Assembly: GCA_965370315.1 (NCBI GenBank)
Contig: CBDUTO010000006.1
Span: forward strand, 1-64,000
DNA from: 1-14-2-50-31-20 sp965370315
Lineage (GTDB): Bacteria > Bacteroidota > Ignavibacteria > Ignavibacteriales > Melioribacteraceae
Direction: 5' to 3'
DNA: 64,000 nt
Positions 54,114 through 62,730 of the stretch are shown here, one piece after another. The position numbers and the translations under genes are program-made. A model generated the notes under the pieces. That model was not told the DNA's origin and ran no database searches. It saw only the letters and a program-made list of their open reading frames with translations. The first letter of the stretch is position 1; each line of letters opens with the position of its first letter.

Positions 54114-55253
54114 ATGAAAAGCAATACAAAAAGAAGCTCTCTTTTTAATTGGTTTGTTGCTCTATCAGTTATGGTTCTAATGGGTTTAATTGGTTGTGAA
54201 GGTCCAGCAGGTCCAGCAGGTTCTGACGGCGCAGATGGTACTAACGGTATAAACGGTCAAGATGGTGCTGACGGTCAAGATGGTCAAGATGGTATAAACG
54301 GTGTTGATGGTGCAGATGGTGCTGACGGCATGGATATTACATCAGGCGCTTGTTTAACATGCCATAGTGACGATGTTATTATTGAAAAACGCTATGAATT
54401 GAATCAGCATGACCATGCAACAATGGCAAATTCTCTAAACTATGGTGGTAGAGAAGGTTGTGGACGTTGCCATTCTCATGAAAATTTCAGAAGCTACGTT
54501 CAAACTGGCTCTGATATGAGTTTGGGAACTGTTACTGGTTTAACATGTAAATCTTGTCACTCATTACATGATTCTGAAGAAGTTAATGATTTCACCTACG
54601 GTGTGCTTGTTGATGGAGCAGTTGAATATTTAACTGGTGGAAGTGAATCTTTTGGCGAAGGCAAATCAGCCAATTTATGTATTACTTGTCACCAACCTCG
54701 ACGTGACTATACAGCCTATGATGAAACACCTGAAGATCCAACTGATGGAGTTTCAATTACTAGCAGCCATGCAGGACCACATTATGGTATGATGGGTTCA
54801 GTAATCTTCGGAAAAGGTGCTGATGATAGAAATGGTACTATTGATTTAAACCAAGGACAAATGGCTCACGCTTCTGTTGGTTGCGTATCTTGCCATATGG
54901 GTGGAAATGCAGACCATAATTTCGTTGCTAGTGAAGATAATTGTCAAACTTGTCACTCTGGTGCTTCTGATATTGATATAAATGGCGTTGCAACTAAGGC
55001 GCATGATGCTGTTGTTTTAATTGAAGCAAAATTAGTTGAAAATGGTTGGTATGAATATGATGATGAAGGTAATGTCAGTAGTCTTGCATCAGGTAGTGCA
55101 CCACTTGAATTAACAGGTACTGAATATACAGCATTCTGGAACTACAATGTTCTTCATGCAGATCATGGTAGCATTTATCATAACCCAGCTTATGTTAAAG
55201 CAATCATAAATAATATAGAAGAAAATCTTGGATTGACTCTTACTGTATGGTAA
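54114..55253 (+). CDS. Collagen-like hexahaem cytochrome c lipoprotein
   Basis: A 379-residue protein. A lipobox (GLIGC, Cys near 29) is followed by about 15 Gly-X-Y triplets (GPAGPAGSDGADGTNG and similar), then six CxxCH haem sites: CLTCH, CGRCH, CKSCH, CITCH, CVSCH and CQTCH. Extra His residues suit bis-His ligation. The collagen-like stem could space the haem domain from the membrane. It would need the Ccm system encoded just upstream. GAGG stands shortly before the ATG. No substrate-reduction motif was recognised; an electron-transfer role is inferred. Confidence 0.9.
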   Translation: MKSNTKRSSLFNWFVALSVMVLMGLIGCEGPAGPAGSDGADGTNGINGQDGADGQDGQDGINGVDGADGADGMDITSGACLTCHSDDVIIEKRYELNQHDHATMANSLNYGGREGCGRCHSHENFRSYVQTGSDMSLGTVTGLTCKSCHSLHDSEEVNDFTYGVLVDGAVEYLTGGSESFGEGKSANLCITCHQPRRDYTAYDETPEDPTDGVSITSSHAGPHYGMMGSVIFGKGADDRNGTIDLNQGQMAHASVGCVSCHMGGNADHNFVASEDNCQTCHSGASDIDINGVATKAHDAVVLIEAKLVENGWYEYDDEGNVSSLASGSAPLELTGTEYTAFWNYNVLHADHGSIYHNPAYVKAIINNIEENLGLTLTVW

Positions 55254-55278
55254 TAGAAAAAAACCAGAATTAGAAATT

Positions 55279-55308
55279 AAAAAAGGGAACCAAATGGTTC
55301 CCTTTTTT
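55279..55308 (+). terminator. Intrinsic terminator after the hexahaem gene
   Basis: A perfect 13-bp stem (AAAAAAGGGAACC / GGTTCCCTTTTTT) with a 4-nt loop AAAT and a U tract. Confidence 0.9.
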
Positions 55309-55340
55309 AATTTTATTTAACTTCCTGAGATTTGGAGTTT

Positions 55341-55368
55341 AACCCTTATTATCGAGGGTTTTTTTTTA
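55341..55368 (+). terminator. Second terminator downstream
   Basis: AACCCT / AGGGTT stem (55341-55346, 55355-55360) followed by a long T run (to 55368). Back-to-back with the first, isolating the next cytochrome gene. Confidence 0.75.
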
Positions 55369-55387
55369 TTCTTTAGTGCAATAAAAG

Positions 55388-55401
55388 TGAAAAACTTTTC
55401 A
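55388..55401. promoter_or_regulatory. Candidate operator S3 (upstream of the T9SS cytochrome)
   Basis: TGAAAAACTTTTCA, a near-palindrome (one central mismatch), followed by TTATTGTTTCCTTT, identical to the sequence that follows S2. It ends 77 bp before the cytochrome start. Confidence 0.55.
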
Positions 55402-55478
55402 TTATTGTTTCCTTTAAAAACTAATTCAACTTCTATATTTTTCCGATGTAATTATTTTAATAACAAAAGGAGAAAGTC

Positions 55479-57410
55479 ATGAAAAATAAATTATTTATTT
55501 TAATGTCACTTTTATTAGTTTCAAATCTTATTATTGCACAGACCTTTGTTGGTCCTGAAAAGTGCTTACAGTGCCATCCCGGTCAAGCAGACTGGAGAAC
55601 CTCAATGCATGCTAATGGTTATACTACAGTGCTTGATGATTCCCGTACAATGGAAGATCTTTATGGAATGATTAACGACTATGATGCAAATGGCGTTGAT
55701 GATTTCATAGATGGTCTTGACTTCAACAGTATTACAAGTAACTTTGATTCATATAAACCAAATGCACCAATATTAGGTTATAGTGCTACTGATGGATACA
55801 CAATTACAATGGGAGATGTTACTCATAAAGTATTTATGACTTATGGTGGTAGCGGTCTTTATAAACAAAGATATATGATGAAAGTTGAAACATCTGAAGG
55901 TTATTCAAATGGGTACTATGTATCTCCAGTTCAGTACAACGAAAAAACTGATGAATATGTTGTATATCATGGATCAGATTGGTATGATGGAAATACACCT
56001 CTATATACATCTGCTTCAATGCTAACAGACATTGCTAAAAATAGTAGAAACATTGCTAAAAATTGTTCTGGTTGCCATTCAAATGGTTTAGAAGTTTGGC
56101 AAGATGCGAATAACGAATGGTTAATGAAAGGTGCTCCTATGGAGAATGATGCCCTTTATGCTGGAATGGTTAATGTTTATGATATCGACGGCGACGGCGC
56201 TCTTGATCAAATAAATACAACTTGCGAAAGATGTCACGGACCTGGTGGAGACCATGCTTCTACTGGTGATAAAACTAAAATTATCAATCCTAAAAATTTA
56301 ACTGCAGATCAAGCTAATAACTTGTGTGGAATGTGTCACTCGAGAGGTAAAAGCTTACCAAATAATACTTTTGGATTCCCATTTCATGATGATACTCTTG
56401 AAGGATGGGAAGTTGGCGACATGGTAGCAGATATTTATACAGACGGTGGCGGTTATTGGGGAGACAAAGCATCTGAAGGTCCTACAAGTTCAACACAGCA
56501 TCATCAACAATTTTATGATTTATATCAATCTAGCAAACCTACATACGCATATCACCAAGTTACTTGCTTCGAATGCCATGACGTACATAACGATACTAAA
56601 CATCATATCGTTAAACAAGTAATAGAGACTGATTCTCTCGGAGCTGAAATAACAATAGTAACAGAAAATGATAATAATACTCTTTGCTTATCATGCCATG
56701 CAACTCACGGTGCATTTGAAGAAATTTCTGTTGAAATGGTTGCTGACTATGCAAATAATGTAGAAGGAATTGGTGCAATAGTTTCTGCTCACACAAACCA
56801 CGCATATGATCCTGATGGAAGTGGGAATTCAAGATGTACAAAATGTCACAATCCAAAAGTTGGGAAAAGTGCAGTTGCTTACGATATGCATTCTCATACA
56901 TTCGAAGTAATACCTCCACAAAAAACGAATGAATTTGCAATGCCAAATGCTTGTGCAACTAGTTGTCACAGAGGAATTGAGAACGGTTCAAATCCTATCT
57001 TTAATACAGGAGCAGATGCTTCTTTAACAGATTGGACTGAAGCTGCCGATATTGCTCTTGCAAATAAATTAATGGAAACATACGGTCCTGATGGTTCATG
57101 GTGGTCACATACAGTTAGTGTTGAAAGAATTGCTAATATTGTTCCTGACGAGTTTACACTTAGTCAAAACTATCCAAACCCTTTCAACCCTACAACATCA
57201 ATTGATTTTGCAATTACAGAGCAAATGAATGTTAACATTACAATATATGATGCTGTTGGTCAAGCAGTTGAAGTATTAGTAAATGACTATGTTCCTGCAG
57301 GTGCATATAAAATCAATTGGGATGCTTCAAGATTTGCTAGTGGTGTTTACTTCTACAGAATGGAAGCTGGTCAATTTGTGCAAACACAAAAAATGATTTT
57401 ACTCAAGTAA
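55479..57410 (+). CDS. T9SS-sorted multihaem cytochrome c
   Basis: A 643-residue protein with a signal peptide (ending LIIAQ). Seven CxxCH sites are visible (CLQCH, CSGCH, CERCH, CGMCH, CFECH, CLSCH, CTKCH) and one CxxxCH (CATSCH), so seven or eight haems. The C-terminal 90 residues are a type A sorting domain (LSQNYPNPFNPTTSIDFAI to QKMILLK). This predicts a haem protein carried to the outer surface by type IX secretion. AAAGGAGAAAG gives a strong Shine-Dalgarno. It is separated from the hexahaem gene by two terminators but shares the S2/S3 operator motif. An extracellular electron-transfer role is inferred. Confidence 0.9.
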   Translation: MKNKLFILMSLLLVSNLIIAQTFVGPEKCLQCHPGQADWRTSMHANGYTTVLDDSRTMEDLYGMINDYDANGVDDFIDGLDFNSITSNFDSYKPNAPILGYSATDGYTITMGDVTHKVFMTYGGSGLYKQRYMMKVETSEGYSNGYYVSPVQYNEKTDEYVVYHGSDWYDGNTPLYTSASMLTDIAKNSRNIAKNCSGCHSNGLEVWQDANNEWLMKGAPMENDALYAGMVNVYDIDGDGALDQINTTCERCHGPGGDHASTGDKTKIINPKNLTADQANNLCGMCHSRGKSLPNNTFGFPFHDDTLEGWEVGDMVADIYTDGGGYWGDKASEGPTSSTQHHQQFYDLYQSSKPTYAYHQVTCFECHDVHNDTKHHIVKQVIETDSLGAEITIVTENDNNTLCLSCHATHGAFEEISVEMVADYANNVEGIGAIVSAHTNHAYDPDGSGNSRCTKCHNPKVGKSAVAYDMHSHTFEVIPPQKTNEFAMPNACATSCHRGIENGSNPIFNTGADASLTDWTEAADIALANKLMETYGPDGSWWSHTVSVERIANIVPDEFTLSQNYPNPFNPTTSIDFAITEQMNVNITIYDAVGQAVEVLVNDYVPAGAYKINWDASRFASGVYFYRMEAGQFVQTQKMILLK

Positions 57411-57432
57411 AATTAGTAAAACTGCAACAAAG

Positions 57433-57463
57433 CCCTCTCTAACATTGAGCTAGAGAGGGTTTC
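57433..57463 (+). terminator. Intrinsic terminator after the T9SS cytochrome
   Basis: A 9-bp perfect stem (CCCTCTCTA / TAGAGAGGG) with a 9-nt loop and TTTCTTATTTT after it. Confidence 0.85.
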
Positions 57464-57608
57464 TTATTTTAAATTGAATCCATTTGCATAAAAGATACAT
57501 CATGTAATGACCACCCAGATTTAACGAAAATATTTTTTCTCACCATAATTCAAAAATCTTCTTCTAACTTTTTCGTAATTTCTAATAATTGAATATTTGA
57601 GGATTTAG

Positions 57609-58910
57609 ATGATTGCAAAGTACTTTCAATTCGATGAACTAAATACAAATTACAAAACCGAAATAATAGCTGGCTTTACAACATTTGTAACAATGGCTTA
57701 CATAATTATTGTTAATCCAAAAATACTTGAGGTTGCTGGCATTCCAGTTGGACCTTCAATGGTTGCTACTATTATTAGCGCTTTCTTTGGCACACTTGCT
57801 ATGGGGGTTTATGCAAAGCGACCATTTGCAATTGCCCCATACATGGGCGAAAATGCTTTCATCGCTTTTACTGTTGTTAAAGTCCTTGGCTTTAGTTGGC
57901 AAACCGCACTCGGAGCAATTTTTATCTCTGGTGTACTCTTTACAATTTTAACTATTCTTAAAATACGTGGATGGCTTGCTAATGCTATCCCAGAATCTCT
58001 TAAAATTGCTTTCGCTGTAGGAATTGGTTTTTTCCTTGCCTTTATAGGTCTAAATGAAACTGGAATAATTACAATTGGTGTTCCAGGGGCGCCAGTTAAA
58101 GTTGGCAATCTTCATGAAGCTTCTAATTTACTTGCTATTGTGGGTCTTTTATCTATTACAATTTTTATGATTAGAAAAATCAATGCTGCAATTTTAATTG
58201 GAATTATTTTAACAACTATCCTTGGATTTATATTTGGAGTAACCCAATTACCAAATAGTTTTATAAGTATGCCTCCTGATGTGTCAGAAATATTCCTGCA
58301 ACTTGATATAATAGGTGCCATTACTTGGGGATTTCTTGCAGTAATTCTCACTGTTTTTGTAATGGATTTTGTAGACACAATGGGTACTCTAATTGGTGTT
58401 TCGTACCGAGGTGGATTTCTTGACGAAAATGGAAACTTACTAGAAATTGAAAAACCAATGCTTTGCGATTCTTCTGCTACAATTGTGGGTGCATTGTTAG
58501 GTACAACTACAACTGGAACATTCATTGAATCTGCAGCAGGTATAGAAGCTGGTGGACGTTCAGGCTTCACATCTGTTGTTACAGCGCTTCTTTTTCTTGT
58601 TGCCCTCTTCTTTACACCAATATTAACTGTGGTTCCATCCTATGCATACGGCTCGGCTCTTATCATCGTGGGAATGCTCATGGTACGTCCAATTACAAAG
58701 CTAAACTTTGATGATTTAACAGATGTGATACCAGCATTTATTACAATTGTATTAATGAGTTTTACATATAATATTGGAATTGGGATGACAGCAGGATTTG
58801 TGATCTATCCAATCGCAAAACTTGTTGGAGGTAAATCAAAAGAGATACATCCAGCAATGTGGGTTTTATTTGGAGTTTCACTTTTGTTTTATATTTTTTA
58901 TCCATATTAA
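57609..58910 (+). CDS. NCS2 purine permease (AzgA-like)
   Basis: A 433-residue polytopic protein with about 12-14 helices. The motif block AGFTTFVTMAYIIIVNP, KRPFAIAPYMGENAFIAFTVV and MGTLIGVSYRGGF with the later GTTTTGTFIESAAGIEAGGR is typical of the AzgA branch of nucleobase transporters, which import hypoxanthine, guanine or adenine with protons. Upstream 57470-57608 shows no purine riboswitch or other feature that I could recognise. The gene stands alone on its strand. Confidence 0.9.
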   Translation: MIAKYFQFDELNTNYKTEIIAGFTTFVTMAYIIIVNPKILEVAGIPVGPSMVATIISAFFGTLAMGVYAKRPFAIAPYMGENAFIAFTVVKVLGFSWQTALGAIFISGVLFTILTILKIRGWLANAIPESLKIAFAVGIGFFLAFIGLNETGIITIGVPGAPVKVGNLHEASNLLAIVGLLSITIFMIRKINAAILIGIILTTILGFIFGVTQLPNSFISMPPDVSEIFLQLDIIGAITWGFLAVILTVFVMDFVDTMGTLIGVSYRGGFLDENGNLLEIEKPMLCDSSATIVGALLGTTTTGTFIESAAGIEAGGRSGFTSVVTALLFLVALFFTPILTVVPSYAYGSALIIVGMLMVRPITKLNFDDLTDVIPAFITIVLMSFTYNIGIGMTAGFVIYPIAKLVGGKSKEIHPAMWVLFGVSLLFYIFYPY

Positions 58911-58944
58911 AAAAGGGGCTGAAGTCTCTATTAAAAGAGATTCA

Positions 58945-59026
58945 TGTCATTTCGAACGGAGAGAGAAATCTTTTAATTATAGCAATTATTAAAGATTCTC
59001 ACGTCGTTTCACTCCTCAGAATGACA
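58945..59026. repeat. MITE-like inverted repeat
   Basis: An 82-bp element bounded by TGTCATT and AATGACA. Inner arms are TTTCGAACGGAGAGAGAAATC and AGATTCTCACGTCGTTTCACT, with a short AT-rich centre. A decayed relative lies at 24193-24271. No transposase is encoded in it; it lies between purine permease and rimO. Confidence 0.65.
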
Positions 59027-59170
59027 CTTTATGGTCTTTAGAGACAATCTCCTATACAACCCCCACAATAGAGCGCAGCTCATTATCTATATTTCATTTT
59101 CTTCTACTAATAATTTTCTCATAAATTTCCTTTATCTTTGTAAACTCAAAATTTAAAAGAAAGATGTTAT

Positions 59171-60454
59171 ATGAAACAAAAGATTGGAATAATAACAATG
59201 GGCTGCTCAAAAAACGCAGTAGACTCAGAACGTTTAATGGCTCAATTAAAAATAAATGACTTCGAAATAGTTGACAATCCTAACGATGCGGACTCGCTTA
59301 TTATAAATACATGTGGATTTATAAATCCAGCAAAAGAGGAATCAATCAATACAATTTTAGAAGCTGTTGCTCTAAAAAAAGCACACAAAGTAAAAAAAGT
59401 ATATGTCGCTGGCTGCTTATCTGAGCGTTACGAATTTGATCTTAAGAAAGATATTCCGGAAGTTGATAAATATTTTGGAACTGAAGATTACAAAGGAATA
59501 GTTGAAGAACTTGGTGGAAGATTAAAAACCGAACTTCTCGGTGAACGTGAACTTACCACATCAAAACACTTTGCTTATATCAAAATTTCTGAAGGGTGCG
59601 ACAATCCTTGCTCCTTCTGTGCCATACCATTAATACGTGGTGGTTACCGTTCAAAATCGATTGATGATTTAGTGACAGAGACAAAATCCCTTGCTGCTAA
59701 AGGTGTTAAAGAACTTATTATTATTGGACAAGATACAACTGAGTATGGGCTTGACTTATACGGTAAAAGAAATCTAGACGAGCTTCTGAATAAATTAAGT
59801 GACGTTGACGGAATTGAATGGATTCGACTCCTTTATACTTATCCTTCTCACTTCCCTATCGAAGCAATTGAAACAATTGCAAGTAATCCAAAAGTGCTAA
59901 ATTATGTTGATATGCCTTTACAACATATCTCCGATAATGTTTTAAAAGAGATGCGAAGAGGAATTACAAAAAGAAGAACAATTGAATTAATTGAAACATT
60001 AAAAGAGAAAATTCCAAATTTAACTTTACGAACAACTTTTATTATTGGATTTCCAAATGAAACTGAAGCTGATTTTAATGAACTTTGCGAATTTGTAAAA
60101 GAGACGAAATTTGAAAGAGTTGGAGTCTTTAATTATTCGCAAGAGGATGATACTACTGGATATGTACTTGGAGACCCAATCTCTGAGGAAGTTAAAATTG
60201 AGAGAAATAATAAGTTGATGGAAATTCAAAAAGAAATTTCACTTGCAAAGAATGCATCCTTGGTTGGCAAAAATATTAAAGTTATTATTGATGCTCTTGA
60301 TGGTGATTACTATGTTGCACGCTCCGAGCGAGATGCTCCAGAAGTTGATGGTGAAGTGCTAATTGAAAATAGTGAGAAGTTGGAAGTTGGAAATATCTAT
60401 AATGTAGTAATTATTGACTACAATGATTACGATTTATTTGCTAAATTGAGTTAA
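59171..60454 (+). CDS. rimO: Ribosomal protein S12 methylthiotransferase RimO
   Basis: A 427-residue radical-SAM enzyme. UPF0004 Cys residues are seen in ITMGCSKNAVDSE, INTCGFI and VAGCLSERY (the auxiliary cluster). The radical-SAM site is CDNPCSFCAIP. A C-terminal TRAM domain ends near FAKLS. RimO adds a methylthio group to Asp of ribosomal protein S12. Length is usual for the family. The start ATG at 59171 gives the conserved N-terminus. It is followed by a GWxTD gene after a few bases. Confidence 0.93.
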   Translation: MKQKIGIITMGCSKNAVDSERLMAQLKINDFEIVDNPNDADSLIINTCGFINPAKEESINTILEAVALKKAHKVKKVYVAGCLSERYEFDLKKDIPEVDKYFGTEDYKGIVEELGGRLKTELLGERELTTSKHFAYIKISEGCDNPCSFCAIPLIRGGYRSKSIDDLVTETKSLAAKGVKELIIIGQDTTEYGLDLYGKRNLDELLNKLSDVDGIEWIRLLYTYPSHFPIEAIETIASNPKVLNYVDMPLQHISDNVLKEMRRGITKRRTIELIETLKEKIPNLTLRTTFIIGFPNETEADFNELCEFVKETKFERVGVFNYSQEDDTTGYVLGDPISEEVKIERNNKLMEIQKEISLAKNASLVGKNIKVIIDALDGDYYVARSERDAPEVDGEVLIENSEKLEVGNIYNVVIIDYNDYDLFAKLS

Positions 60455-60476
60455 ACAAATGGTTAGAAGGTTAATA

Positions 60477-61736
60477 ATGAAACTATTTTTCTTTTTGTTA
60501 TTTATAAGTTTTCCAATTCTTGCTCAAGTTGAATATTCACAAGGTATTGTACCGCCTGGTGAATATCCAGGTTTTTATATTGACGCTGCAAATTACAAGG
60601 GAGAGACTCCTGAAAAAACTCGTCTTGACGTTTATTTTCAAATTCCATATTCTAACCTTCAATTTGTAAAATATCAAAATAAATTTAGAGCTAAGTACTC
60701 TGTTACTCTAACTATTTATGATGAAGACAAAGAAAATAAAATTCTTGAAAAAGTTTGGAACGGAAAAATAGTTGTTGATGATTTTAATAAAGCATCATCT
60801 GAAAATAATTATAAATTTGGATTTAAATCTTTTGAGCTTCCACCAAATGAGTATGTATTGACATGTCTGCTATATGATAAAGATTCTAAAAAGGATTATT
60901 CAGCAGAAGCAAAACTTGAAGTTAGAGATTTTAGTAAACCACTAAACTTTAGTGATATACTTCTAATTTCATCCGAAATTGATAGTCAAATTGTTTTAAA
61001 TATTTCTAATGCAATCTCATCATCCGACTCTACTTTATTCTTTTTTTACGAACTTTATTCAGACAAATTAGAATCCATTAATTTCGAATATCTCGTAGAA
61101 ACGAAGGATGGCGAGGAAATTTTAAAATATACAGAAGTACGTGAAATCACAACTGGTGTTAATCAAATAAAGATGCAACTTGATAATTCTAAAATCTCAC
61201 TAGGTCAATATAAGCTTACTGTTAAGGCTATTGATAACGACGATGATATTATTTCTGGAACATCAAAACAATTTGTTTCTAAGATTTTTGGGTTTCCTTC
61301 TTCTATTACAAATCTTGATCTTGCAATTGAACAAATGTCATATATTTCAACATCTGATGAAAGAGATGATATGCTTGAAACTGATGATTTTGAAGAAAAG
61401 CTTCAAAAATATAAAGACTTTTGGAAGAAGAAAGACCCATCTCCTACTACTACTCAAAATGAAGTCCTACGTGAGTATTATCGTAGAGTTTCATACGCAA
61501 ATAAAAACTTTAAACATTATTTTGATGGCTGGAAAACTGATATGGGAATGATATATATTGTTCTTGGTCCACCAGAGAATGTTGATCGCCACCCATTTGA
61601 GTTTGATAGTAAACCTTATGAAATTTGGTACTACTACAATATTAATCAAGAATTTGTTTTTCTTGATGAAACAGGTTTCGGAGATTATAGATTACTAAAT
61701 AGAAATTATGGCGATTGGTACAGATATAGACAATAA
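60477..61736 (+). CDS. GWxTD domain protein
   Basis: A 419-residue secreted protein with a signal peptide (MKLFFFLLFISFPILAQ). The C-terminal GWxTD domain reads YFDGWKTDMGMIYIVLGPPE, with PYEIWYYYNINQEFVFLD after it. The rest is predicted beta-strand with low similarity to known domains. GWxTD proteins occur in Bacteroidota and Acidobacteriota and have no assigned function. An ATG at 60459 exists, but AGAAGG before the ATG at 60477 begins the signal peptide. It precedes the PfkB and Omp85 genes in one run. Confidence 0.75.
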   Translation: MKLFFFLLFISFPILAQVEYSQGIVPPGEYPGFYIDAANYKGETPEKTRLDVYFQIPYSNLQFVKYQNKFRAKYSVTLTIYDEDKENKILEKVWNGKIVVDDFNKASSENNYKFGFKSFELPPNEYVLTCLLYDKDSKKDYSAEAKLEVRDFSKPLNFSDILLISSEIDSQIVLNISNAISSSDSTLFFFYELYSDKLESINFEYLVETKDGEEILKYTEVREITTGVNQIKMQLDNSKISLGQYKLTVKAIDNDDDIISGTSKQFVSKIFGFPSSITNLDLAIEQMSYISTSDERDDMLETDDFEEKLQKYKDFWKKKDPSPTTTQNEVLREYYRRVSYANKNFKHYFDGWKTDMGMIYIVLGPPENVDRHPFEFDSKPYEIWYYYNINQEFVFLDETGFGDYRLLNRNYGDWYRYRQ

Positions 61737-61758
61737 ATTATTTAATAAATTTAATAGC

Positions 61759-62730
61759 ATGATACTAACAGTAACAATAAATCCTCTTCTTGAAAACAGA
61801 ATTGAAATAGAGACTCTTAGCTTAGGCAAAGTGAGCCGTGGAATAAAAAAAAATCAAAAGGCTGGTGGAAAAGGCATCAATGTCAGTAGACAACTTGATT
61901 ATCTTTCAGTAAAAAATACAGCTCTACTTTTTCTTGGTGGAAACAACGGTAAGCAATTACGAAAAGTATTAATTGATGAAAATATTAATTTCACATCGGT
62001 TTCCTCCAAAGGAGAAACAAGAGCAGCAACACTAGCAATTGAGAAATCTAAAAATAGAATTACATCTATCTTTGAACCTCAAAGTAAGCTTTCTGAAAAT
62101 GAAATAAATGAGTTTAAAACAAAACTTATTAAAATGATTCAAAATTGTAAAATTGTTGTTTTTTCTGGAAGTGTGCCTAACAAAGAAGCTGCATCTATTA
62201 TTACTTACGGAATTGAATTAGCAAATGAATTAGATAAAGTCTCTATTCTCGATACTTATGGAGACCACCTCCAAAGTTGTATTAATGCTACTCCAACCAT
62301 TCTTCACAATAATGCTCAAGAAATTGAAAGTTCGTTCAACATCAAACTTAAAACTCAGCAAAGCAAAATAAACTTCCTTAAAAAATTATATGCTCAGGGA
62401 ATTAGACTCTCTTTCATCACTGATGGTGCCAAACCTATACTTGCCTCTAAATTTGATTTCATCTATAAGATAGAATCACCTAAAATAAATGAAATTGATG
62501 CAACAGGAAGTGGCGATGCTTTTGTTGCTGGCATAGCCTATGGCTTGGAAAAAGCTATGGTCTTTAATGAGTTTACAAAAATTGCAACTGCACTAGGTAG
62601 CATAAATGCATCACGCTGGGATGTTTGTACAGTAATGTTAGAAGAAATTGAGAGTGTTGTCGATTCAATTATTCTAAAACCAATTGGCAAAAAATTTAAG
62701 TTGATTAATGATTCGCCCACTCACAGTTAA
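61759..62730 (+). CDS. PfkB-family sugar kinase (1-phosphofructokinase-like)
   Basis: A 323-residue cytoplasmic kinase. Motifs: ILTVTINPLLENRIEI (substrate loop), KAGGKGINVSRQL and the PfkB signature DATGSGDAFVAGIAYG. Sequence style is closest to 1-phosphofructokinase/tagatose-6-phosphate kinase (LacC/FruK). It phosphorylates a phosphosugar, perhaps fructose-1-phosphate. The frame is open from 61708 but the ATG at 61759 starts the conserved MILTVTINP. Overlaps the next ORF by 23 bp. Confidence 0.85.
   Translation: MILTVTINPLLENRIEIETLSLGKVSRGIKKNQKAGGKGINVSRQLDYLSVKNTALLFLGGNNGKQLRKVLIDENINFTSVSSKGETRAATLAIEKSKNRITSIFEPQSKLSENEINEFKTKLIKMIQNCKIVVFSGSVPNKEAASIITYGIELANELDKVSILDTYGDHLQSCINATPTILHNNAQEIESSFNIKLKTQQSKINFLKKLYAQGIRLSFITDGAKPILASKFDFIYKIESPKINEIDATGSGDAFVAGIAYGLEKAMVFNEFTKIATALGSINASRWDVCTVMLEEIESVVDSIILKPIGKKFKLINDSPTHS

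Noticed and set aside
54220..54340. Tandem DNA repeats as a CRISPR or satellite array
   Set aside because: They encode Gly-X-Y triplets in frame; no constant-length spacers.
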